From Mesorhizobium sophorae (GTDB lineage Bacteria; Pseudomonadota; Alphaproteobacteria; Rhizobiales; Rhizobiaceae): a stretch of 64,000 nucleotides of DNA. A model generated the notes under the pieces. It saw nothing but the letters and a program-made list of their open reading frames with translations. It made no database searches and had not been told where the DNA came from. The stretch lies in the NCBI RefSeq assembly GCF_002270415.1, contig NZ_NNRI01000007.1, positions 620,001 to 684,000 of the forward strand. The letters are read 5' to 3'. How positions within the stretch are numbered: position 1 is the stretch's first letter; each line of letters opens with the position of its first letter. The position numbers were made by a program, and so were the translations under genes. Positions 23,668 to 32,718 of the stretch are shown here, one piece after another.

Positions 23668-25653
23668 ATGAAAATCGTCACCGAGTTCCCCCGCAAAGTC
23701 GTCGAATTTCCAGTAATGGGGATTGTCATGCCGGACGGCTGCCGGCTGTCGGCGAGGGTGTGGATGCCGGAAGATGCCGGCGACGATCCGGTACCGGCGA
23801 TCCTCGAGCACCTGCCCTACCGCAAGCGTGACGGCACCATTTTCCGCGATCAGCTGACGCATCCCTATTTCGCCGGCCACGGCTATGCGTCGATCCGCGT
23901 CGACATGCGCGGCAATGGCGACTCCGAAGGACTGATGGACGACGAATATTCCGAACAGGAATTGCAGGACGCCTGCGACGTCATCGCCTGGGCGGCTTCG
24001 CAGCCTTGGTGCAACGGCAATGTCGGCATGATGGGCATTTCCTGGGGCGGCTTCAACTGCCTGCAGGTGGCGGCCAAGCAGCCGCCGGCGCTGAAGGCGG
24101 TTATCAGCCTGTGCTCGACCTCCGACCGCTATGCCGACGATATCCACTACAAGGGCGGTTGCCTGCTGATCGAGAATTTCGGCTGGGCGTCGACCATGCT
24201 GTCCTATTCGTCGCGGCCGCCGGACCCGCTCTTCACCGGCGACAAAAGGTGGCGCGACCTTTGGCTGACCCGGCTGGAGAACCAGCCTTTTCTCGCGCCG
24301 CTATGGCTGAAGCACCAGCACCGCGACGCCTATTGGAAGCGCGGCTCAATCTGCGAGGATTATTCGGCCATCCAGGCCGCGGTGCTGTCGATCGGCGGCT
24401 GGCACGACGGCTACCGCAACACCGTCTCGCATCTGGCCACCAACATCGAAGCGCCGGTGAAGGGCATCATCGGACCGTGGATCCACAAATACCCGCATTA
24501 CGCGGCACCCGCACCGCGCATCGGTTTCCTGCAGGAGGCCCTGCGCTGGTGGGACCGCTGGCTGAAGGATATCGACACCGGTGTCGAGGCCGATCCAGCC
24601 TATCGTGCCTATGTCATGGACAGTGTCCGCCCCGCGCGCTGGCATCCCAAGCGGCCCGGTCGCTGGGTGGCTGAGCAGGAATGGCCGTCGCCTGCCATCA
24701 AGACGCAATCGATCGAGCTTGTCGCCGACGGTGGCAAGCCCGCCATCGTTGCCTCGCCGCAGAGCTGCGGCCTTGCCGGCGGCGAGTATTTTCCGTTCAC
24801 CTTCGGCCCCGAACTGCCCGGCGACCAGCGCCCCGATGACGCTTTGTCGGTGTGTTTCGACCAGCCGGAACTCACTGAGGCGATCGACATCGTCGGCGCG
24901 CCCGAAGTCGAAGTGCGGCTGTCCTCCGACCGCCCGCAGGCCAACATCGCGATCCGGCTGTGCGACGTGCACCCTGACGGTGCCTCGGAACTGATTTCCT
25001 ACGGCGTGCTCAATCTGACGCATCGCAATTCGCACGAATTCCCCGAGGCGCTGGTACCGGGCGAAACCGTGTCTGCGCGCGTGGTGCTCGATCAATGCGC
25101 CTATCGCGTGCCGGCAGGCCACCATCTGCGCATCGCCGTGTCGAATGCCTATTGGCCGATGATCTGGCCGTCGCCGGAGCCGGTCCGGCTCGCCTTGTCG
25201 GCCGCCGTGCTGGCCCTGCCGCTGCGGCCGCTGGCGACAGGCAACGAAGTGACGTTTGCCGAGCCGGAAAGCGCCACTCCCTGGGCGACCGAGACGATCC
25301 GCGCCGCCAATTCCGAGCGTCATGTCGATCGCGACGAAAAGACCGGAATTGTGACGCTTTCCATAACGGATGATTTCGGCAAGGTGCGCGATCTTGCCCA
25401 TGGCCTGGCCAATGGCAGCATCGCCCGCGAGATCTGGACGATCCATCCGGACGATCCCCTGGCGGCCTCGGGAAAAACGCACTGGACACAGACCCTGTCG
25501 CGAAATGGATGGTCGGTGCGCACCGAAACGTCAGCCGAAATGCGATCGGACGCGCAAAACTTCATCCTCAGCGCCAGAATCGAGGCCTATGAGGGCGAAA
25601 CTCTCGTTTTCGAGCGTAACTTCGAGGAAAGGGTGCCGCGCGTCCTCCTGTGA
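23668..25653 (+). CDS. CocE/NonD-family alpha/beta hydrolase
   Basis: A 661-residue X-Pro dipeptidyl-peptidase (S15)-like hydrolase. The N-terminal alpha/beta domain contains the oxyanion region PAILEHLPYRKRDG, RVDMRGNGDSEG, and the nucleophile elbow GISWGGFN (Ser in GxSxG). A lid with W-rich segments follows, and the C-terminal jelly-roll (from about residue 340; DIVGAPEVEVRLSSDRPQANIAIRLCDV, PAGHHLRIAVSNAYWP) is typical of cocaine esterase and glutaryl acylases. No signal peptide is seen, so it is cytosolic. It lies just upstream of a peptide-type ABC transporter, which may import its ester or amide substrate. Confidence 0.85.
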   Translation: MKIVTEFPRKVVEFPVMGIVMPDGCRLSARVWMPEDAGDDPVPAILEHLPYRKRDGTIFRDQLTHPYFAGHGYASIRVDMRGNGDSEGLMDDEYSEQELQDACDVIAWAASQPWCNGNVGMMGISWGGFNCLQVAAKQPPALKAVISLCSTSDRYADDIHYKGGCLLIENFGWASTMLSYSSRPPDPLFTGDKRWRDLWLTRLENQPFLAPLWLKHQHRDAYWKRGSICEDYSAIQAAVLSIGGWHDGYRNTVSHLATNIEAPVKGIIGPWIHKYPHYAAPAPRIGFLQEALRWWDRWLKDIDTGVEADPAYRAYVMDSVRPARWHPKRPGRWVAEQEWPSPAIKTQSIELVADGGKPAIVASPQSCGLAGGEYFPFTFGPELPGDQRPDDALSVCFDQPELTEAIDIVGAPEVEVRLSSDRPQANIAIRLCDVHPDGASELISYGVLNLTHRNSHEFPEALVPGETVSARVVLDQCAYRVPAGHHLRIAVSNAYWPMIWPSPEPVRLALSAAVLALPLRPLATGNEVTFAEPESATPWATETIRAANSERHVDRDEKTGIVTLSITDDFGKVRDLAHGLANGSIAREIWTIHPDDPLAASGKTHWTQTLSRNGWSVRTETSAEMRSDAQNFILSARIEAYEGETLVFERNFEERVPRVLL

Positions 25654-25807
25654 CCACGGATTTGGTTGGTCCAAATGCGACGTACGATTTACGCCACGGC
25701 ATGTCGCATTCGGTCTTGCTTACCGCTTTCCCTTGCGGTCATTATTCTCCTCACAAGAAACAAGAAAAACGACCGCAGAGTCGAACCAACAGAGTGAGGA
25801 ACTCAAC

Positions 25808-27394
25808 ATGTCAAACGAACTGGAATTCCTTAGCCGGCGAGTCGCTTCCGGCAAATTGAGCCGTCGCGATTTTCTCGGTCGGGCGGCAGCACTCGGCGTC
25901 ACCGCGACCTTCGCCAACTCGCTGCTTTCAGGTGCGGCGCGCGCTGCCGGCCCGGTCAAGGGCGGCACGCTGAAGGCCGGCCTCGTCGGCGGTGAATCCA
26001 CCAACAGCCTCGATCCGGCGCTGATGATGACGCAGGTGCCGTTCGCCTTCGGCAAGTGCTGGGGCGAAATGATCGTCGAGCTTTCGCCGGAAGGCAAGCT
26101 GGAGAACCGCATCGCCGAGGAGATCGGCTCCTCGGACGACGCCAAGGTGTGGACGTTGAAGATCCGCGACGGCGTCGAATTCCACAATGGCAAGACGGTG
26201 ACCGCGGCAGACGTCGCCGCGACGCTCGAGCGCCATTCGGACGAAAAGTCGAAATCCGGCGCGCTCGGCTACATGAAGGGCATCGAGACCATCAAGGCGA
26301 GCGGCAAGGAAGTGGTGCTGACGCTGAAGGAGGCCAACGCCGACCTGCCCTATCTGCTCAGCGACTATCACCTGATCGTGCAGCCGAACGGCGGCAAGGA
26401 CAAGCCGGATGCCGGCATCTCGGCCGGCCCGTACGTGGTCAAGACCAACGAGCCAGGCGTGCGCCATGGCGGCGAGCGCTTCGCCAATTACTGGCAGGGC
26501 GACAAGATGGGCCATGCCGACCAGATCGAAGTCATCGTCATCAACGATGCGACCGCACGTACGGCGGCCCTGCAGGGCGGCCAGGTCAACATGATCAACC
26601 GCGTCGAGCCGAAGATCGTCGACCTGATCAAGCGCCTGCCGGGTGTCACCATCCGCAACCACGCGGGTCCTGGCCACTACGTGTTCATCATGCACTGCAA
26701 CACCGCACCGTTCGACAACAACGATCTGCGCATGGCACTCAAGCTTGCCATCGACCGCGAGGAAATGCTGGACAAGATCCTGCGCGGCTACGGCTCGCTC
26801 GGCAACGACTTCCCGATCAATTCGTCCTATCCGCTGTTCACCGAGATCGAGCAGCGCAAGTACGATCCCGACAAGGCCAAGTTCCACTACAAGAAGTCGG
26901 GCCACGACGGCACCGTGCTGCTGAGAACCTCGGACGTCGCCTTCCCGGGCGCTGTCGATGCATCGCAGCTGTTCCAGCAGAGCGCGGCCAAGGCCGGCAT
27001 CAAGATCGAGCTCAAGCGCGAGCCTGGCGACGGCTACTGGAACGAGGTCTGGAACAAGCAGCCCTTCTGCGCCTCCTACTGGGGCGGCCGCTCGACGCAG
27101 GACCAGATGTACTCGACCGCCTATCTGTCGACCGCCGACTGGAACGACACGCGTTTCAAGCGTCCGGACTTCGACAAGATGGTGCTGGCTGCGCGCGCCG
27201 AACTCGACGAGACCAAGCGCAAGCAGATGTACCATGACATGGCTGTCCTAGTGCGCGACGAGGGTGGCCTGATCCTGCCGATGTTCAACCAGTTCATCGA
27301 TGCGACCGGCGCCAAAGTCGATGGCTGGGTCGATGATCCGCATCAGGAATTGATGAACGGCTACGCCCTGGCGAAGTGCTGGCTCCAGGCCTGA
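25808..27394 (+). CDS. ABC transporter substrate-binding protein, family 5, Tat-exported
   Basis: A 528-residue peptide/opine/nickel-type (SBP_bac_5) binding protein. The N-terminus has a twin-arginine signal (LSRRDFLGRAAALG followed by a hydrophobic stretch ending AARA). The mature part shows VEFHNGKTVTAADVAATLERH, ISAGPYVVK, LRMALKLAIDREEM and PFCASYWGGRSTQDQMYST. The ATG at 25808 follows GAGGAACTCAAC. It heads an operon with two permeases and a fused ATPase (17 and 9 bp gaps) and is strongly similar to a second binding protein at 31037. The substrate is unknown; peptides or modified amino acids fit the neighbours. Confidence 0.88.
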   Translation: MSNELEFLSRRVASGKLSRRDFLGRAAALGVTATFANSLLSGAARAAGPVKGGTLKAGLVGGESTNSLDPALMMTQVPFAFGKCWGEMIVELSPEGKLENRIAEEIGSSDDAKVWTLKIRDGVEFHNGKTVTAADVAATLERHSDEKSKSGALGYMKGIETIKASGKEVVLTLKEANADLPYLLSDYHLIVQPNGGKDKPDAGISAGPYVVKTNEPGVRHGGERFANYWQGDKMGHADQIEVIVINDATARTAALQGGQVNMINRVEPKIVDLIKRLPGVTIRNHAGPGHYVFIMHCNTAPFDNNDLRMALKLAIDREEMLDKILRGYGSLGNDFPINSSYPLFTEIEQRKYDPDKAKFHYKKSGHDGTVLLRTSDVAFPGAVDASQLFQQSAAKAGIKIELKREPGDGYWNEVWNKQPFCASYWGGRSTQDQMYSTAYLSTADWNDTRFKRPDFDKMVLAARAELDETKRKQMYHDMAVLVRDEGGLILPMFNQFIDATGAKVDGWVDDPHQELMNGYALAKCWLQA

Positions 27395-27410
27395 GCCCGG
27401 CTTTGCGGAT

Positions 27411-28370
27411 ATGTCTTCACCCATCCTGAAGCTAATTGCCCAGCGCATTGCGCTGGGCATCGTCCTGTTGTTGGCCGTTTCGGTCCTGATCTTCGCCGGC
27501 ACCCAGATCCTGCCCGGCGACGTTGCGCAAGCCATTCTCGGACAATCGGCAACACCGGAGTCGCTCGCCAATTTGCGCGAGCAGCTCGGCCTCAACGATC
27601 CGGCCTATATCAGGTATTTCCGCTGGCTCGGCGGCGTGCTCACCGGCGATCTTGGCACAGCCATGTCGAGCGGCCAGGACATCGCGACGTCGATCAAGGA
27701 CCGGCTGTGGAACACGCTGTTTCTCGCCTTCTGGGCGGCGATCGTCGCCGTGCCGCTGGCGATTATCCTCGGGCTGATCGCGGTGCGCTACCGCAATGGC
27801 TGGGTCGACAAGCTGATCTCCGGACTGGCGTTGGCCTCGACCTCGTTTCCCGAATTCTTCATCGGCTATGTGTTGGTTTATTTCTTTGCCGTGAAATGGC
27901 AGATCTTCCCCGGCATTTCGACCGTCTATGACGGCATGCCGTTCGGGGAGCGCATGCAGGCGATCGCCTTGCCGGCGACGGCGCTGACGCTGGTGGTGCT
28001 GGCCCACATGATGCGCATGACGCGCGCGGCGATCCTCAACGTCATGCAGTCGGCCTATGTCGAGACGGCCGAACTGAAAGGCCTGTCGGCATTCAACGTC
28101 ATCCGCAGGCACGCCTTTCCCAACGCGATCGCGCCGATCATCAACGTCGTGATGCTCAACCTCGCCTATCTGATCGTCGGCGTTGTCGTGGTCGAGGTGA
28201 TCTTCGTCTACCCGGGCATGGGGCAGTATCTCGTCGACCACGTCACCAAGCGCGATGTGCCGGTGGTGCAAGCGGTCGGCCTGATCTTCGCCGCCGTCTA
28301 CATCAGCCTGAACATCATTGCGGACATAGGGGCTATCGTCGCCAATCCACGTCTCAGACATCCAAAATAG
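27411..28370 (+). CDS. ABC transporter permease, DppB type
   Basis: The 319-residue integral membrane protein has the DppB/OppB layout: an N-terminal membrane anchor (GIVLLLAVSVLIFAGTQILPGD), a periplasmic loop, then five membrane segments with the EAA loop that docks the ATPase (ETAELKGLSAFNVIRRHAFPNAIAP). The LPGD motif at the end of the first helix is typical of this family. It lies 16 bp after the first binding-protein gene and 9 bp before its DppC partner. Confidence 0.92.
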   Translation: MSSPILKLIAQRIALGIVLLLAVSVLIFAGTQILPGDVAQAILGQSATPESLANLREQLGLNDPAYIRYFRWLGGVLTGDLGTAMSSGQDIATSIKDRLWNTLFLAFWAAIVAVPLAIILGLIAVRYRNGWVDKLISGLALASTSFPEFFIGYVLVYFFAVKWQIFPGISTVYDGMPFGERMQAIALPATALTLVVLAHMMRMTRAAILNVMQSAYVETAELKGLSAFNVIRRHAFPNAIAPIINVVMLNLAYLIVGVVVVEVIFVYPGMGQYLVDHVTKRDVPVVQAVGLIFAAVYISLNIIADIGAIVANPRLRHPK

Positions 28371-28379
28371 GGGGCGGAT

Positions 28380-29204
28380 ATGCTCGATATCAAACGCATC
28401 CCCATCCCCGCGCTGATCGGCATCGTGCTGACGTCACTGTTCGTTCTGGCGGCGCTCTTCGCACCCTGGATCGCGCCACACGGCAATGGCGAGATCGTCG
28501 GCGACGTCTGGGAACCGATGTCGGCAACGCATTGGCTGGGCACCGACAATCTCGGTCGCGACCTCCTGTCGCGCATGATCTACGGCGCTCGCATCACGCT
28601 CTTCATCGCCGTGCTTGCCACGGCGCTGTCATTCTCGCTCGGCGCCATCCTCGGCTTCTCCGCGGCGGTGTTTGGCGGCTGGTTCGATACGCTTTTGTCG
28701 CGCCTCGTCGATCTCCTGATGTCGATCCCGACGCTGATCATGGCCCTCGTCGTGCTCTCCGTGCTGCCGACCAACCTGGTGACGCTGATCCTGGTGATGG
28801 GCGTTCTGGACTCGACCCGCGTCTATCGCCTGTCACGGGCCGTCGCCGTCGACATCAACGTCATGGACTATGTCGAGGCGGCAAAGCTGCGCGGCGAAGG
28901 CAGCGCCTGGATCATTTTCCGCGAGATCCTGCCAAACGCGCTGTCGCCGCTGGTTTCGGAACTCGGCCTGCGCTTCATCTATGCCGTGCTGTTCCTGTCG
29001 ACGCTGTCGTTCCTCGGCCTTGGCGTCCAGCCGCCGGATGCGGACTGGGGCGGCATGGTCAAGGAAAACAAGGACGGTATCGTCTTCGGCATCGCAGCCG
29101 CGCTCATCCCGGCGGCGGCAATCGCCATGCTGGCGATTTCCGTCAACCTGGTTGCGGACTGGGTGCTCAACCGGACGACCAGCCTGAAGGGAGGACGCGG
29201 GTGA
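28380..29204 (+). CDS. ABC transporter permease, DppC type
   Basis: A 274-residue permease with the DppC/OppC signatures HWLGTDNLGRDLLSRMIYGAR after the first membrane helix, six predicted membrane segments and the EAA loop VEAAKLRGEGSAWIIFREILPNALSP, ending LGLGVQPPDADWGGMV. It pairs with the preceding DppB-type permease. Its stop overlaps the ATPase start by one base (TGATG), so the transporter genes are tightly coupled. Confidence 0.92.
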   Translation: MLDIKRIPIPALIGIVLTSLFVLAALFAPWIAPHGNGEIVGDVWEPMSATHWLGTDNLGRDLLSRMIYGARITLFIAVLATALSFSLGAILGFSAAVFGGWFDTLLSRLVDLLMSIPTLIMALVVLSVLPTNLVTLILVMGVLDSTRVYRLSRAVAVDINVMDYVEAAKLRGEGSAWIIFREILPNALSPLVSELGLRFIYAVLFLSTLSFLGLGVQPPDADWGGMVKENKDGIVFGIAAALIPAAAIAMLAISVNLVADWVLNRTTSLKGGRG

Positions 29205-30859
29205 TGGCTGACAGCAAAGCGAACTCTGGCCTCCTGCTCGACATCCGCAATCTGCGCATCGAAGCCACTGTCTTCCCGCCAGGCGAGCCGCCGAAGAACA
29301 TCGTGCTGGTGCACGATGTCTCGCTGACCCTGCAAAAAGGCAAGGTGCTTGGCCTGATCGGCGAATCCGGCGCCGGGAAGTCGACCATTGGCCTGTCGTC
29401 CATGGGCTATGGCCGCGGTGGTGTGCGCATCACCGGCGGCGAGGTGATCCTCAACGGCCGCGATATCCTCAAGGGCGGCAAGGACGGCTTCCGCAAGCTG
29501 CGCGGCCGTGAGGTCTGCTACGTCGCGCAATCGGCGGCCGCCGCCTTCAACCCGGCGCACAAGCTGATGGACCAGGTGGTGGAAGCCACCCTGCTGCACG
29601 GTACGGCGACACGCGCCGAGGCGGAGAAGCGCGCCGTTGCGCTGTTCAAGAAGCTCAGCCTGCCCAACCCCGAAACCATCGGCGAGCGCTTTCCGCACCA
29701 GGTCTCGGGCGGCCAGCTGCAGCGCGTGATGACGGCGATGGCGCTTTGCTCCGAGCCGGACCTGATCGTCTTCGACGAGCCGACCACGGCGCTCGACGTG
29801 ACGACGCAGATCGACGTGCTAGCGGCGATCAAGGACGCCATCCGCGACACGCATGTGGCGGCGCTCTACATCACCCACGATCTTGCCGTCGTCGCCCAGG
29901 TTTCGGACGAGATCATGGTGCTTCGCCATGGCCGGCTGGTCGAATGGGGTGGCACCCGGCAGATCATCAAGGAGCCGCGCCAGGAATACACCAACGCGCT
30001 TGTGTCGGTGCATGAGATCGAGCACGCCGAGCAGAAGCCCGGCACGACACCGTTCCTGTCGGTGAAGAACGTCACCGCCGCCTATGGCCGCAGCCATATC
30101 AAAGTGCTGAAGAACGTCTCGGTCGACATCTATCCGGGCCAGACGCTGGCCGTAGTCGGCGAATCCGGCTCCGGCAAGTCGACGCTGGCACGCGCCATCA
30201 CCGGGCTTTTGCCACCCGAGGAAGGAACTGTCACCTTCGACGGGCGCCCGCTGGCAAACCGGCTGGCCGACCGGCCGAAGGAGGACCTGCGCCAGCTGCA
30301 GATGATCTACCAGATGGCCGACGTGGCGATGAACCCGCGCCAGACCGTCGGCACCATCATCGGCCGGCCGCTGGAGTTCTATTTCGGCATACGCGGCCGC
30401 GAGCGCGACAAACGCGTCGCCGAACTGCTCGATAAGATCGAGATGGGCAAGGGCTTTTCCGATCGCTACCCGGCCGAGCTTTCCGGCGGCCAGAAGCAGC
30501 GCGTCTGCATCGCCCGTTCACTCGCCGCCAAGCCGAAGCTGATCATCTGCGACGAGGTGACCTCGGCGCTCGATCCACTAGTGGCGCATGGCATCCTGAA
30601 GCTGCTGCTCGAGCTGCAGAAGGAAGAAAACGTCGCCTATCTGTTCATCACGCATGACCTGGCCACGGTGAAGTCGATCGCCGATTCGATCGCTGTGATG
30701 TATCGCGGCGAAGTGGTGCGCTATGGCCCGAAGAGCAAGGTGCTGAGCCCACCCTTCGACGACTATACTGACCTTCTGCTGTCGTCGGTCCCCGAGATGG
30801 AGATCGGCTGGCTGGAAAAGGCGATCAAGGGACGGCGCATGGCGAGCGCGGGGAACTAG
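29204..30859 (+). CDS. Fused double ABC ATPase (DppD-DppF type)
   Basis: The 551-residue protein contains two complete nucleotide-binding domains that are separate genes in most peptide transporters. Domain 1 (about 10-270) has Walker A GESGAGKST, signature VSGGQLQR and Walker B LIVFDEPT; domain 2 (about 285-545) has Walker A GESGSGKST, signature LSGGQKQR and Walker B LIICDEVT, each with an H-loop (YITHDL, FITHDL). Domain 2 has unusual MIYQMADVAMNPRQ in the Q-loop, typical of DppF-like halves. AGGGAGG precedes the ATG at 29204. It energises the two permeases upstream. Confidence 0.93.
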   Translation: MADSKANSGLLLDIRNLRIEATVFPPGEPPKNIVLVHDVSLTLQKGKVLGLIGESGAGKSTIGLSSMGYGRGGVRITGGEVILNGRDILKGGKDGFRKLRGREVCYVAQSAAAAFNPAHKLMDQVVEATLLHGTATRAEAEKRAVALFKKLSLPNPETIGERFPHQVSGGQLQRVMTAMALCSEPDLIVFDEPTTALDVTTQIDVLAAIKDAIRDTHVAALYITHDLAVVAQVSDEIMVLRHGRLVEWGGTRQIIKEPRQEYTNALVSVHEIEHAEQKPGTTPFLSVKNVTAAYGRSHIKVLKNVSVDIYPGQTLAVVGESGSGKSTLARAITGLLPPEEGTVTFDGRPLANRLADRPKEDLRQLQMIYQMADVAMNPRQTVGTIIGRPLEFYFGIRGRERDKRVAELLDKIEMGKGFSDRYPAELSGGQKQRVCIARSLAAKPKLIICDEVTSALDPLVAHGILKLLLELQKEENVAYLFITHDLATVKSIADSIAVMYRGEVVRYGPKSKVLSPPFDDYTDLLLSSVPEMEIGWLEKAIKGRRMASAGN

Positions 30860-30860
30860 G

Positions 30861-30902
30861 GCAATTCCAGGAAAAGTGTGAACCATTTTCCGTCCGGATT
30901 GC
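30861..30902. repeat. Short rhizobial-type palindromic repeat
   Basis: The arms GCAATTCCAGGAAAA (30861-30875) and TTTTCCGTCCGGATTGC (30886-30902) are imperfect inverted copies around a 10-base loop. I recognise this sequence type as a dispersed intergenic palindrome in Mesorhizobium-like genomes. It sits 2 bp after the ATPase stop and could stabilise or end that mRNA before the second binding-protein gene. Confidence 0.6.
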
Positions 30903-31036
30903 GTCAAAGCACAGGGATAGACCCGACCCGCTGGTCCAGGCACGCCTGCCGTCATCCGCATGCAACACTAGATTGCCACACGTCCCTTTGGACGGGCGCC
31001 GACCGTGTGACGTTGTTTTAGAAAAGGGGGTAGGAC

Positions 31037-32626
31037 ATGAACACTGAACTCGACCATCTCGCTGAACTCGCCGGACAGGGCCGGATATCGCGTCGCGACT
31101 TCCTCGGCCGCACCGCGGCACTTGGCGTCTCGGCGGCACTGGCCACGACGCTGGCCGGCAAGGCCTTCGCCCAGACGCCGGTCAAGGGCGGCATCATCAA
31201 GGCCGGACTGCAAGGCGGCGAATCGACCAACAGCCTCGACCCGGCGCTGAACCTCAGCCAGGTCACCTACAATTTCGGCAAGCAGTGGGGCGAATTCCTC
31301 GTGCGCCTGACACCCGAAGGCGGCGTCCAGAACCTGATCGCCGAGGAGATCGGTGCTTCCGATGACGCCAAGACCTGGACCATCAAGGTGCGCGACGGCA
31401 TCGAATTCCACAACGGCAAAACCGTAACCGCCGAGGATGTCGCGGCCACGCTTGAGCGCCACGCCGACGAAAAATCGAAATCGGGCGCGCTCGGCGTGCT
31501 GAAGAACATCAAAGCCATCAAGCCGAGCGGCAAGGAAGTGATCGTCACGCTCGGCGACGCCGATGCCGACTTTCCCTATCTGATGGCCGACTACCACCTT
31601 GTCATCCAGCCGAATGGCGGCAAGGACAATCCCAACGCCGGCATCAGCGCCGGGCCTTACAAGGTCACCGTCAACCAGCCCGGCGTGCGCCATGGCGGCG
31701 AGCGCTTTGCCAATTACTGGCAGGGCGACAAGCTGGGCCATGCCGACCAGATTGAGATCGTCGTCATCAACGACGCGACCGCGCGGCTGGCTGCCTTGCA
31801 AGGTGGACAGGTGCAGCTGATCAACCGCGTCGAGCCGAAAGTGGTCGATCTGGTCAAGCGCATCCCCGGCGTCACCATCGAGAACGTGTCGGGCCGAGGC
31901 TACTATCCGTTCAACATGTTCTGCGACACCGCGCCCTTCGACAACAGCGACCTGAGGATGGCGCTGAAGCTGGCCATGGACCGCGATGAATTGCTGGAGA
32001 AGATCCTGCGCGGCTATGGCTCGGTCGGTAACGACTTCCCGATCAACGAAGCCTATCCGCTGTTTTCGAGCGATATCGAACAGCGTAAGTTCGACCCGGA
32101 AAAGGCTGCGGCAGCCTACAAGAAGTCCGGCCACAGCGGCTCGATCCTGCTGCGCACCTCCGACGTCGCCTTCCCAGGCGCCGTCGATGCGGCCCAGCTC
32201 TACCAGCAGTCCTGCGCCAAGGCCGGCATCAAGATCGAGATCAAGCGCGAGCCCGGCGACGGCTACTGGTCGGAGGTCTGGAACAAGCAGCCCTTCTCGC
32301 TCTCCTACTGGGGCGGGCGGCCGACGCAGGACCAGATGTATTCCACCGGCTATGTCTCGACCGCCGACTGGAACGACACGCGTTTCAAGCGGCCGGAATT
32401 CGACAAGATGCTGTATACCGCCCGCGCCGAGCTCGACCAGGCCAAGCGCAAGGCGATCTACCACGACATGGCGGTGCTGATGCGCGACGAAGGCGGGCTG
32501 ATCGTGCCGTTCTTCAACCAGTTCATCGACGCTGCCGCCACCAACAAGATCGCCGGCTACGTCAAAAACCCGAACGGCGAGATGATGGACGGTTATGCCC
32601 TTGGCGCGTGCTGGCTGACCGCCTAG
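31037..32626 (+). CDS. Second ABC substrate-binding protein, family 5, Tat-exported
   Basis: A 529-residue paralogue of the protein at 25808, nearly the same length and alike over its whole span (the stretches PGVRHGGERFANYWQGDK, TSDVAFPGAVDA and REPGDGYW are identical or almost so). It has its own twin-arginine signal (ISRRDFLGRTAALG, cleavage near KAFA-QTP). The start follows AAAAGGGGGTAGGAC. It is separated from the transporter ATPase by 177 bp with a palindrome and ends at a stem-loop terminator, so it can be expressed separately. It probably feeds the same permeases with a related ligand. Confidence 0.88.
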   Translation: MNTELDHLAELAGQGRISRRDFLGRTAALGVSAALATTLAGKAFAQTPVKGGIIKAGLQGGESTNSLDPALNLSQVTYNFGKQWGEFLVRLTPEGGVQNLIAEEIGASDDAKTWTIKVRDGIEFHNGKTVTAEDVAATLERHADEKSKSGALGVLKNIKAIKPSGKEVIVTLGDADADFPYLMADYHLVIQPNGGKDNPNAGISAGPYKVTVNQPGVRHGGERFANYWQGDKLGHADQIEIVVINDATARLAALQGGQVQLINRVEPKVVDLVKRIPGVTIENVSGRGYYPFNMFCDTAPFDNSDLRMALKLAMDRDELLEKILRGYGSVGNDFPINEAYPLFSSDIEQRKFDPEKAAAAYKKSGHSGSILLRTSDVAFPGAVDAAQLYQQSCAKAGIKIEIKREPGDGYWSEVWNKQPFSLSYWGGRPTQDQMYSTGYVSTADWNDTRFKRPEFDKMLYTARAELDQAKRKAIYHDMAVLMRDEGGLIVPFFNQFIDAAATNKIAGYVKNPNGEMMDGYALGACWLTA

Positions 32627-32653
32627 CCTTTCCTGCCTATTGGTTCATAAACG

Positions 32654-32690
32654 GAACGCCGTGTGCCCAGCGGTGCACGGCGTTCTGATT
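32654..32690 (+). terminator. Stem-loop terminator after the second binding protein
   Basis: GAACGCCGTG (32654-32663) pairs perfectly with CACGGCGTTC (32676-32685) and is followed by TGATTTC. The 10-bp GC-rich stem lies 28 bp past the stop codon. The T-tract is weak, so termination may be partial, allowing some read-through into the phosphatase-like gene. Confidence 0.6.
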
Positions 32691-32718
32691 TCAACTGGTC
32701 AATCGCAGGGAGCCGCCC

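Noticed and set aside
25370..25807. N-terminal extension of the first binding protein into the hydrolase gene
   Set aside because: It overlaps the conserved C-terminus of the hydrolase; the Tat signal begins just after the ATG at 25808.
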